Part shown: one piece after another, positions 1 through 5,364 of the stretch | Layout of the letters: each line of letters starts with the position of its first letter | How positions within the stretch are numbered: position 1 is the first letter of the stretch | Source of the DNA: Sva-07 sp041686315 | GTDB taxonomy: Bacteria > Actinomycetota > Acidimicrobiia > Acidimicrobiales > Ilumatobacteraceae | Length of the DNA stretch: 5,453 bases | Assembly (NCBI GenBank): GCA_041686315.1 | Contig: JAWLEC010000188.1 | Coordinates: forward strand, 1 to 5,453 | Direction of reading: 5' to 3' | The notes under the pieces: generated by a model | What the model saw: only the letters and a program-made list of their open reading frames with translations | Database searches by the model: none | Told to the model about the DNA's origin: nothing | Program-made: the position numbers and the translations under genes

Positions 1-2
1 CG

Positions 3-423
3 GTGCTGGAGGCCCGGGAGATCGTGAAGTCCTACGGTTCGTGGCTGCCGTTCACCCGCTCCAACGACGTGCTCGACGGGGTCGACATCGTCATCCGCGG
101 CGGAGAGATCGTGGGCATCGTCGGCGCGAACGGGTCGGGGAAGGCCACCCTGATGCAGATCCTCGTCGGCGCCATGGACGCCGACGGCGGCAACGTCGAA
201 CGTGCCGGCCGCGTGGGCTGGTGCCCCTCAGTTGCTGTTGCTCGACGAGCCCTACACCGGCTTCGACTGGGACACCTATCTCGCATTCTGGGAGCTGACT
301 GCCGAGCTCGTGGAGGCCGGGACGTCGATTGCGATCATCTCCCACCTCATCAACGAGCGGGATCGCTTCGACCACATCTACACGCTGCGCGACGGGCGGC
401 TGCATGTTGAGCAGGAGCGCTGA
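3..423 (+). pseudogene. ABC transporter ATP-binding protein, internally deleted and frameshifted
   Basis: This is a remnant of the nucleotide-binding subunit of an ABC-2 type exporter. The frame from GTG at 3 gives a normal ABC N-terminus, with the A-loop region around residues 9-20 and a P-loop GANGSGKAT at residues 41-49. It runs to GRVGWCP, the point where the Q-loop normally begins. The next recognisable piece lies in another frame: Walker B QLLLLDEP (about 232-255), then a D-loop-like FDWDTY, the switch His in IISHL, and an intact C-terminal end with TGA at 421-423. About 75 residues that would hold the Q-loop, helical domain and LSGGQ signature are missing, and the join near 225-233 also changes frame. 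The P-loop has Ala where Mg-coordinating Ser/Thr is expected. The permease start follows one base after the stop. The true start could lie upstream of the window. It should not be able to hydrolyse ATP. Family identity is clear; whether the lesions are biological or assembly errors is not. Confidence 0.8.
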
Positions 424-424
424 C

Positions 425-963
425 ATGGCGTTGTTCGCGGACACGGGGTTGCGTCTGCACGAGTTCGTCCGCCGGCCGGCGACGATCGTGCAGACGAACG
501 GCTCGTGCTGTGCGGCTACTCGCGGATGCGCCTGTTGGGGACGAGGCTGCTGTCGCTGTTCACGGTCGGTGCGGTCGCGTCAGCCGTCGCTCTGGCCACA
601 CTCGGCCTGCGCGTCGAGGTCGCTGCGCCGGCCCTGGCATTCGGCGTGCTGATCATCGCCATCGTGCTCTACGGCCTGCTGGGCGTCACCGTCGGTTCGG
701 TACTTCCCCGTGAGCTCGAGGGCTCTCTCGTCCTCGTGTTCGCGGCCGACCTCGACAATGCGCTGTCCAGCGACCTGTTCGACACAGGCGTCGTGGGCCG
801 GTTCGCTCCCCTGCACCATCCACACGCTCTGTTCGAGAGTGCGGTCGTGTCGGGCGAGCTGGCCGGCGACCATCTGCTTCCGACGATGGCCTACCTGATC
901 GGATTCCTCGTGGTCGCCGTCGTGGCCTACACGCGGGCCGGTCTGCGGGCACCAGCATCATGA
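425..963 (+). pseudogene. ABC-2 type permease 1, internally deleted and frameshifted
   Basis: This is a remnant of an integral membrane subunit of the same exporter. ATG at 425 starts a short N-terminus (MALFADTGLRLHEFVRRPATIV) that resembles the start of the second permease. At about 485-495 the frame changes, and the protein resumes with DERLVLCGYSRMRLLGTRLL, followed by hydrophobic segments near 538-610, 634-700 and 883-940, ending in TGA at 961-963. Against the paralogous gene downstream, the DERLVLCGYS motif matches DHRLLVAGYS. About 65-70 residues that lie between RQPVLV and that motif in permease 2 are absent here, including the first one or two membrane segments. The stop overlaps the ATG of permease 2 in the pattern ATGA, as in an intact operon. 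The C-terminal half is well preserved, which suggests recent damage. It is unlikely to yield a functional permease. Confidence 0.75.
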
Positions 964-1411
964 GCCCCACCGGCACGGCAGTCGCCATGGGAGCACGCGA
1001 GGTCGTGCGCCAACCCGTGTTGGTTGCCCTCTTCGTCTTTCTTCCCGCCTACCGGTCGGCGTCTTCACCATCGTCGTCCCCGACACCGGCGTGACGATCC
1101 AGCTCTCCAGCGGCCCCGAGATCTCCACCACCCTGGGCGACGTGGTCCCCGCAGTGATGGCACCGCTGGCGGCGGCGCTGCTCGGTGGAATCGCCGGCCT
1201 GCTCCTCGTCCAGTCGATGTCGCCCGCCGATCATCGACTCCTCGTGGCCGGCTACAGCGCGCGCCAACTGGTCGTTGCGCGACTCGCGCTCCTGTCGACG
1301 ATCGGCCTCGTCGCCAGCGTGACGGCAGTGGCGTCCGGCCTCGGGGTGCTCGCCGGTCTGGTCGTGGTGGCCGTGTGGGTGATCCGGCGATCGGCGACAT
1401 CGGCGAGCTGA
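960..1411 (+). pseudogene. ABC-2 type permease 2, frameshifted and lacking its central region
   Basis: This is the second membrane subunit remnant, paralogous to permease 1. ATG at 960 overlaps the previous stop (ATGA, 960-963). The first frame reads MSPTGTAVAMGAREVVRQPV and then LVALFVFLPAYR. At about 1050-1056 the frame must change to continue VGVFTIVVPDTG; adding one G to the GG at 1053-1054 would restore it. The rest is in one frame to TGA at 1409-1411: hydrophobic segments near 1142-1218 and 1282-1385 and the motif DHRLLVAGYSARQLVVARL. After VASGLG the protein jumps to LAGLVVVAVWVIRRSATSAS, which matches only the last membrane helix and tail of permease 1 (LIGFLVVAVVAYTRAGLRAPAS). About 90 residues present in permease 1 between these points are missing. 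The frame is kept across that deletion. The family is confident from the paralogue pair; function is presumably lost. Confidence 0.75.
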
Positions 1412-1576
1412 GATCGACCGGCCGCGGCGCTCGACCTCACCGAGGCCGTCAGGGCCAGGAACTCGTCGGGCACGGGAGGCCGACCGCTGTCGGGCGGTAC
1501 GACCGGGGAGGAGTCGGGTACTGCCCCTTCAGAAGGTACTGCACTCACCGTCCCCGAACCCGAGGAGCCGAACGCC

Positions 1577-1918
1577 ATGGCCGACCTGACCCTTCCGGAA
1601 ACTGCGGCACGCCACCTCGCCTACCACTCCCGCATCGCGGCGGAGCTCGCCGCCGCGGGCAATCTCGACGAGTGTGCGTCCGAAGCACTGCTCGCTTGGA
1701 CGATCCTGTCGCGTCACGGCGACGGCGCCGCCACCGATGCGCCCGCCGTCGATCTACCCGAACCGAGTTCGGTCAGCGAATCACCCGCGTCCGGTGACGC
1801 CGTGCGCCGTCGAGCCCACACACTCGCGCTCTCCCTCGAGGGCCACTTCACGAGTGAGGGCCAGACCGACAGCGCCGACCTGTACGAGCAGCTTGCGGCC
1901 GAACTCGACCAGCCCTGA
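1577..1918 (+). CDS. Hypothetical protein, 113 aa, helical
   Basis: Not recognised. ATG at 1577 has a good Shine-Dalgarno, GAGGAG at 1562-1567, nine bases upstream, and codon third positions are strongly G/C as expected for a real gene here. The product is acidic and probably all-helical. Residues about 8-48 look like a helix pair (HLAYHSRIAAELAAAGNLDECASEALLAWTI is split by a Gly-Asn turn) with a faint TPR-like feel. A Pro/Ser-rich linker follows at about 56-72, then another helix pair to the C-terminal DQP. No signal peptide or membrane segment is seen. The same frame is open upstream to the TGA of permease 2 at 1411; the 55 intervening codons encode a Gly/Ser/Thr/Pro/Glu-rich stretch with fairly high G/C third positions but no usual start codon. 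So this could instead be the C-terminal remnant of a longer protein. The simplest reading is a small gene starting at 1577. Confidence 0.5.
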   Translation: MADLTLPETAARHLAYHSRIAAELAAAGNLDECASEALLAWTILSRHGDGAATDAPAVDLPEPSSVSESPASGDAVRRRAHTLALSLEGHFTSEGQTDSADLYEQLAAELDQP

Positions 1919-2124
1919 GCGATCTCGACCGCCATCCCGCTGCTGCCGGGCGGCCTGCTCGCCGCGCTGGCCGCCGCTCCGATCGCGATCATCCACCAAC
2001 CGAGACTCGCTCTCGTCGTGTGCCTGACGCTCGTCAGCGTCTGCATCATCGGCACCGCGGCAGGATCGGCGCTCCCGGCCTGCTCGTGTACTTCCTCGTC
2101 GCCCGTACCGTGTTCGGGCTCTGA
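1919..2124 (+). pseudogene. Fragment of a small hydrophobic membrane protein, no start codon, frameshifted
   Basis: Immediately after the TGA of the 113-residue gene, and in the same frame, the DNA encodes a strongly hydrophobic stretch: AISTAIPLLPGGLLAALAAA, then PIAIIHQPRLALVVCLTLVS and VCIIGTAA. At about 2060-2066 the frame must change to continue IGAPGLLVYFLVARTVFGL, which ends in TGA at 2122-2124. Adding one G to the GG at 2063-2064 would join the two parts. Together they would form two or three transmembrane helices over roughly 68 residues. There is no ATG, GTG or TTG in frame before the hydrophobic region, only CTG codons, and no Shine-Dalgarno. It is most likely the tail of a damaged membrane protein, possibly part of the same decaying export locus. 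The specific family is not recognised. Confidence 0.4.
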
Positions 2125-2147
2125 CGTGGTTGCCCGATGAGCCGGCC

Positions 2148-2168
2148 CGGTTCGCTCGCCGCGAGCCG
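2148..2168 (+). terminator. Hairpin between convergent genes, possible terminator
   Basis: CGGTTCGC at 2148-2155 can pair with GCGAGCCG at 2161-2168 across a five-base TCGCC loop. This is an eight-pair stem with one G-U wobble when read as + strand RNA (a C-A mismatch on the minus strand). It sits between the end of the + strand remnants and the stop of the minus-strand M24 gene. There is no T-run on either side, so a terminator role rests only on the stem and position. Confidence 0.3.
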
Positions 2169-2189
2169 ACAGTGCTCGATCTCCCCGAG

Positions 2190-3404
2190 TCAGCCCAGGA
2201 GGCGGGCCTCGAAGGGGGAACGTGACAGCACCTCGGCGCCGGTGTCGGTGACGAGCACCTGTTCTTCGAGCTTGACCGCTTCCCTGCCGCCCGGCGGCGC
2301 GACGAGGCTCTCGATGCACAGCACCATGTCCTCCTCGATCACGCCGTCGTACCCACCGGACGGAAAGTGATCGCGGTTGACGATCAGCGGGTACTCGTTG
2401 CACATCCCGACGCCGTGCGCAACGCAGGCGTTGGTGCGCGAGTGCAATCCGTCGGGCGGCAACCAGGCCTTCTCCGACAGCTCCCGGAACGACAGCCCGG
2501 GCCGGATCAGGTCGATGTTGTTCACGACCTGCTCGTACGCGGCGGCATACATCCGGCGCTGGTCGTCCGACGCCGGTGCGTCACCAGCGAGCCAGGTGCG
2601 CGAGATGTCGATCGAGTAGCCGCCGACACCGATCAGATCCGTGTCGAACGCGACCAGATCGCCCGGCTCGATCACCCGGTCGGAGCACTCCTGGTACCAC
2701 GGGTTGGTGCGCGGACCCGACGTCAGCAGACGTGTCTCGAACCACTCGCCGCCCGCGGCGATGTTGGCCCGGTGCAGCACCGACCACAGTTCCTGCTCGG
2801 TCATGCCCGGCCGGAACGCCGCGGCCATCTGGTCGATCGCGTCGTCGCACGCCGCCATCGCCACACGGATCGCGTCGACCTCGCGCGGCGTCTTGATCGC
2901 CTTGGCGAGGTTGGCCACGGCCTGACCGTCGACCACCTCGACGCCACGCCGTTCCAACGCGCGGGCACCGAACGGATCGAGCCGGTCGACGGCCAGGCGC
3001 GTGCGGCCCGTGCTGCGGCCGCTGCCGAGGAGCTCGACGATCTCGGCCGCCCACCGGTCGGCGAACTCCTCGGTGCGCGGGCCGGTCACGAAGTGGTACC
3101 AGCTCGTCGCGTCGCGGACGTCCGACACCACCGGGTGGCCGTCGGACAGGTGCTCACACCCCTTGAAGTCGAACAGCACGACCGGTCCCTCGACCGGCAC
3201 GTACGCGTACCGGCACGGGTTGTGGAGCGCGTACACCTGCATGTTCGAGGTGCCGGTCGCGTAGCGGACGTTGACCGGGTCGTAGAACACGCCGGCGTCG
3301 CACTCCGCCACCACCAGCTGCGCGCGCAGCCGCTCGAGCCGGCCCAGTTCGAGAGCGTGCCGCTGCCGGTCCGCGTCGTGCGATGTCTCGGCGTGCGTGC
3401 TCAC
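2190..3404 (-). CDS. DddP-like M24-family metalloenzyme (creatinase/prolidase fold)
   Basis: This 404-residue protein has a creatinase-like N-terminal domain (about 20-160) and an M24 pita-bread domain (about 165-398). The six metal ligands are visible: D254 and D256 (FDTD), D266 (SIDISRTW), H330 (HGVG), E365 (CIES) and E380 (KLEEQ). The closest family I recognise is DddP, the DMSP lyase derived from M24 peptidases. Shared stretches include NVRYATGTSNMQ, GGEWFETRLLTSGPRTNPW and KLEEQVLVTDTG. Against DddP numbering recalled from Ruegeria (D295, D297, D307, H371, E406, E421) every ligand shows the same offset of 41. Three recalled DddP pocket residues differ: Trp95 is Tyr58, Tyr366 is Asn325 and Asp377 is Asn336. 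The protein also lacks about 40 N-terminal residues of DddP. It is therefore probably a lyase or hydrolase on a different small substrate. The GTG start at 3404 overlaps the oxygenase stop (GTGA), and the frame extended upstream of it looks non-coding. It should be cytoplasmic and a dimer like its relatives. Confidence 0.88.
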   Translation of the reverse strand: MSTHAETSHDADRQRHALELGRLERLRAQLVVAECDAGVFYDPVNVRYATGTSNMQVYALHNPCRYAYVPVEGPVVLFDFKGCEHLSDGHPVVSDVRDATSWYHFVTGPRTEEFADRWAAEIVELLGSGRSTGRTRLAVDRLDPFGARALERRGVEVVDGQAVANLAKAIKTPREVDAIRVAMAACDDAIDQMAAAFRPGMTEQELWSVLHRANIAAGGEWFETRLLTSGPRTNPWYQECSDRVIEPGDLVAFDTDLIGVGGYSIDISRTWLAGDAPASDDQRRMYAAAYEQVVNNIDLIRPGLSFRELSEKAWLPPDGLHSRTNACVAHGVGMCNEYPLIVNRDHFPSGGYDGVIEEDMVLCIESLVAPPGGREAVKLEEQVLVTDTGAEVLSRSPFEARLLG

Positions 3405-4297
3405 AGCAACAACCCGTCCGGGGCGGCGGTCGTCGCGCGCCCCTCGGCGACGAGGTGTGCCTCGGTGACCCGGCCGTAGACGGCACGCGTGCGATCGACC
3501 GGTCCGATGACGCCGGGACGGTCGGCGTAGCCGAGGCACACGACGTGACGCTCACGGTCGCCGCTCACCGGCGTGACCCGGTGCAGCGAGTACCGGCCCC
3601 GGAAGATCTGCAGGTCGCCGGGTCGCAAGGCACGAGTGTGGATGAGCTCGTCGGCCTCACCCCGGAGCACTCGACCGAGCGTCTCGACGTTCTCGTCGGA
3701 GGGGCGGCGCAGGTCGGGGCAGAACTCGAACAGTCCGCCCTCGTCGGGCTGCTGGGTCATCAACGACACCACGAACTCGTTCGTGTCGTAGTGCCAGCTC
3801 AGCTCGCCACCGTCGGGCACGACTGTCACGATCAGCCCGGCGAGTGGGTCGGCGTACTCGAACACCCGCTCGAGACCGAGGCACGCGGCGACGAACGCCT
3901 TGAACACCGGTGACGCGTAGAGCTGGGCGGCGACGGTGTCGGGCGCGATCTGGTCGCGGGTGACGTGCCCGAGCGAGCGGCGCACCTCCATCCGGCGTGG
4001 ATCGTCCGCCGGCAGGTCTCCCTCCAGATCGGTCCGCGCGTACACGCTCGACCGGGCCTCGCGCCGCACCGCCTTCGTGGCGAGCACGGCGATCTCGTCG
4101 TGGGCGGTGACCAACGCGGCCGGGTCGAGGAACCCGGGCAGGCTCAGACACCCGTCGGCGGCGACGTCGCCGCGGGCACGCTGCACGATGTCGCGCCATT
4201 CGGGCGAACCCGGGCGGTCGATCGGATAGCGGTCGAGGTCGACGAGCCCGTCGAGGTGGCCGGATTCTGGGTCGGCGAAACGGACGAGGGTGGACAA
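3401..4297 (-). CDS. Fe(II)/2-oxoglutarate-dependent oxygenase, HalD/BesD- or ArpA-like, HxD type
   Basis: This 298-residue cytoplasmic oxygenase would couple 2-oxoglutarate decarboxylation to oxidation of a small substrate. The facial triad is H169-Y-D171 in LSWHYDTNEF and H239 in FRGRYSLHRVTPV, with R248 and R250 just after as candidates for binding the 2-oxoglutarate carboxylate. PDEGGLFEFCPDLR (about 184-197) and LRPGDLQIFRGR (224-235) are typical of the jelly-roll core of this group, and GYADRPGV (256-263) closes it. Halogenases of the HalD/BesD type have Gly in place of the metal-binding Asp; here the Asp is present, so hydroxylation or another oxidation is expected. The start is TTG at 4297 because AGGAGG lies six bases upstream. 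An in-frame ATG at 4438 would add 47 residues encoded by promoter-like and repeat DNA. The gene ends by overlapping the start of the M24 gene (GTGA, 3401-3404), so the two are probably co-expressed and work in one pathway. The substrate is unknown. Confidence 0.85.
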   Translation of the reverse strand: MSTLVRFADPESGHLDGLVDLDRYPIDRPGSPEWRDIVQRARGDVAADGCLSLPGFLDPAALVTAHDEIAVLATKAVRREARSSVYARTDLEGDLPADDPRRMEVRRSLGHVTRDQIAPDTVAAQLYASPVFKAFVAACLGLERVFEYADPLAGLIVTVVPDGGELSWHYDTNEFVVSLMTQQPDEGGLFEFCPDLRRPSDENVETLGRVLRGEADELIHTRALRPGDLQIFRGRYSLHRVTPVSGDRERHVVCLGYADRPGVIGPVDRTRAVYGRVTEAHLVAEGRATTAAPDGLLL

Positions 4298-4309
4298 AGG
4301 AGGCCTCCT
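4298..4309 (-). promoter_or_regulatory. Ribosome binding site of the oxygenase gene, inside a perfect palindrome
   Basis: On the minus strand, AGGAGG (4309-4304) is followed directly by CCTCCT (4303-4298) and then the TTG start at 4297. The Shine-Dalgarno is full-length with a six-base spacer, which decides the start. Its spacer is the exact reverse complement of the Shine-Dalgarno, making a perfect 12-base palindrome. Self-pairing could limit access, but the arms have no loop, so only the outer bases could form a hairpin. Confidence 0.7.
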
Positions 4310-4310
4310 G

Positions 4311-4348
4311 TGCTGGTCGGTGTGTGCTGGTCGGTGTGCTGGACGGTG
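4311..4348. repeat. Tandem 12-base repeat in the leader of the oxygenase operon
   Basis: TGCTGGTCGGTG occurs at 4311-4322 and exactly again at 4325-4336, separated by TG. A third copy with one change, TGCTGGACGGTG, follows at 4337-4348. A fourth, much weaker, unit may be TACTTGCCCGTG at 4349-4360. The array lies just upstream of the oxygenase ribosome binding site, probably in the untranslated leader. It may be a regulator binding array or simple slippage-derived sequence; no known motif is recognised. Confidence 0.6.
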
Positions 4349-4399
4349 TACTTGCCCGTGTGGGGTGTCGTACGCCGCTCCCTCCAGGAAGCCACGAAG

Positions 4400-4449
4400 T
4401 AGTACATGAAGCAACTGAGAATATTTCGCATTTCTCATGAACGGTGCTC
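4400..4449. promoter_or_regulatory. AT-rich divergent promoter region
   Basis: This is the only clearly AT-rich stretch near the intact genes, and it lies between the divergent oxygenase operon and the LysR gene. TATTCT read on the minus strand (4424-4419) is a possible -10 for the operon, and AATATT (4420-4425) a possible -10 for the regulator, but no matching -35 boxes are convincing. A minus-strand transcript from here would have a leader of about 115 bases before the TTG start. A + strand transcript would have a short leader or be leaderless, in line with the missing Shine-Dalgarno of the regulator. Confidence 0.45.
4416..4437. promoter_or_regulatory. Perfect inverted repeat, candidate operator for the LysR regulator
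   Basis: TGAGAA at 4416-4421 and TTCTCA at 4432-4437 are exact reverse complements separated by ten bases (TATTTCGCAT), centred 23 bases before the regulator ATG. A hexamer CATGAA also occurs at 4405-4410 and 4436-4441, 31 bases apart, about three helical turns. LysR-type regulators usually bind dyads in the shared promoter region of the regulator and its target, so this is the best operator candidate. It does not match the classical MetR box TGAA-N5-TTCA, and the assignment is inferred from position and symmetry. Confidence 0.5.
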
Positions 4450-5364
4450 ATGTGCGACACTGTCGACGTGCTGCCCCGGCTCGAACTGCACCACTTCGCC
4501 ACCGTGATGGCGATCGTCGACGCCGGCTCGCTCACCGCCGCCGCCGACCAACTCGCCGTCGGGCAGTCGGCGGTCAGCCACCGGCTGGCCGAGGCCGAAC
4601 GACGCATCGGGCAGCCACTGTTCGATCGACGCCCGGCTCGCGGGCTGCAGCCGACCCCGGCCGGCCTGCGCCTGTACCAGGCGGCCACCCGCGCCCTCCC
4701 CGACCTGCTGCGGGCCGAACGCGACGTGCTGCGCGCCGCCGGTTCACCCCACGAGGTCGTCCGGCTCGGTGTCGGGTCGTACGACTGCTACCACTGGCTC
4801 CCCGGCTACCACCGCCACCTCACCACCGTGGTGCCCGACGTGCTCCTCGAACTCGTCGTCGTCGGCGACGCGCCCGGCGCCCGCCTGATCGACGGCGACG
4901 TCGACGTCGTGCTCGCACCCGGACGTCCATCCGGGCCGATCGCGAGCCGGCCACTGTTCGCCGACCAGTTGGTGCTGCTGACGCACCCGGATCACGAACT
5001 CGCCGCGCGCTCCTGGATCGAACCCGAGGCGCTCGCCGAGCAGACCTACCTCACCTTCAGCCGCAGCCCGTCACCCGGGTTCGAGTACGACCGATTCGTC
5101 CGCCCCTCCGGCATCTCGCCGCGCGCCGTCCTGGTGATCGAAGACACCGGCGCGATCGTCGAGATGGTCGCCGCCGGACTCGGCGTCACGATCCTGAGTC
5201 GATGGGCGACCTTGCCGGCGATCGACGACGGCAAGGTCGCAGCCGTCCGATGCGGCGTCCGCGGGCTCGATCTCGCCTGGTCGGCACTGCTGCGCGAAGG
5301 CACCCCCGACACCGCCCCCGAAGCCCTTGTCGCCGACGACCTCGCCACCTGGCTCGCCGCCTGA
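4450..5364 (+). CDS. LysR-family transcriptional regulator, MetR-like
   Basis: This 304-residue regulator has an N-terminal winged helix-turn-helix (about residues 11-70; AGSLTAAADQLAVGQSAVSH is the HTH core) and a C-terminal effector-binding domain (about 103-300). The effector domain resembles MetR: it opens with a Cys-His-Trp segment (YDCYHWLP, 111-118), and later has PSGISPRAVLV and IVEMVAAGLGVTILSRWA in the places where MetR has similar text. MetR senses homocysteine, which hints at a sulfur or amino-acid ligand but does not prove one. The gene is divergent from the oxygenase-M24 operon, the usual layout for a LysR protein and its target. The start is uncertain: ATG 4450 is chosen, with GTG 4444 and GTG 4468 (giving MLPRLELHHF) as alternatives. 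None has a Shine-Dalgarno, so the message may be leaderless. The gene looks intact and of normal family length. Confidence 0.88.
   Translation: MCDTVDVLPRLELHHFATVMAIVDAGSLTAAADQLAVGQSAVSHRLAEAERRIGQPLFDRRPARGLQPTPAGLRLYQAATRALPDLLRAERDVLRAAGSPHEVVRLGVGSYDCYHWLPGYHRHLTTVVPDVLLELVVVGDAPGARLIDGDVDVVLAPGRPSGPIASRPLFADQLVLLTHPDHELAARSWIEPEALAEQTYLTFSRSPSPGFEYDRFVRPSGISPRAVLVIEDTGAIVEMVAAGLGVTILSRWATLPAIDDGKVAAVRCGVRGLDLAWSALLREGTPDTAPEALVADDLATWLAA

Noticed and set aside
1024..1797. Long + strand open frame of 257 codons over permease 2 and the small gene
   Set aside because: It is Arg-rich low-information sequence overlapping better-supported frames with membrane segments and a ribosome binding site.
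2126..2135. GTGGTTGCCC at 2126-2135 repeated at 5444-5453, as possible ends of a mobile element around the intact operon
   Set aside because: The match is only ten bases in direct orientation, with no transposase, no longer flanking identity and no target duplication. Chance is plausible.
2190..3404. Naming the M24 gene dddP and calling the locus a DMSP lyase operon
   Set aside because: Overall resemblance is strong, but three recalled active-site residues differ and the N-terminal segment is missing, so the specific function is not supported.
2367..3479. Long + strand open frame across the M24 gene (370 codons)
   Set aside because: It mirrors the minus-strand gene, its translation is Arg/Val/His-rich with no family resemblance, and the opposite strand carries clear M24 motifs in frame.
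3401..4297. Calling the oxygenase a halogenase
   Set aside because: The metal-binding Asp of HxD is present, and radical halogenases of this type replace it with Gly or Ala.
4298..4438. N-terminal extension of the oxygenase from ATG at 4438
   Set aside because: The extra 47 residues are encoded by the promoter dyad and tandem repeats. The TTG at 4297 has a full Shine-Dalgarno at the right distance and gives a normal family length.
3657..4688. Minus-strand open frame spanning the oxygenase and the regulator start
   Set aside because: It is out of frame with the conserved oxygenase motifs, Arg/Pro-rich, and crosses the AT-rich promoter. It is a GC-rich shadow frame.
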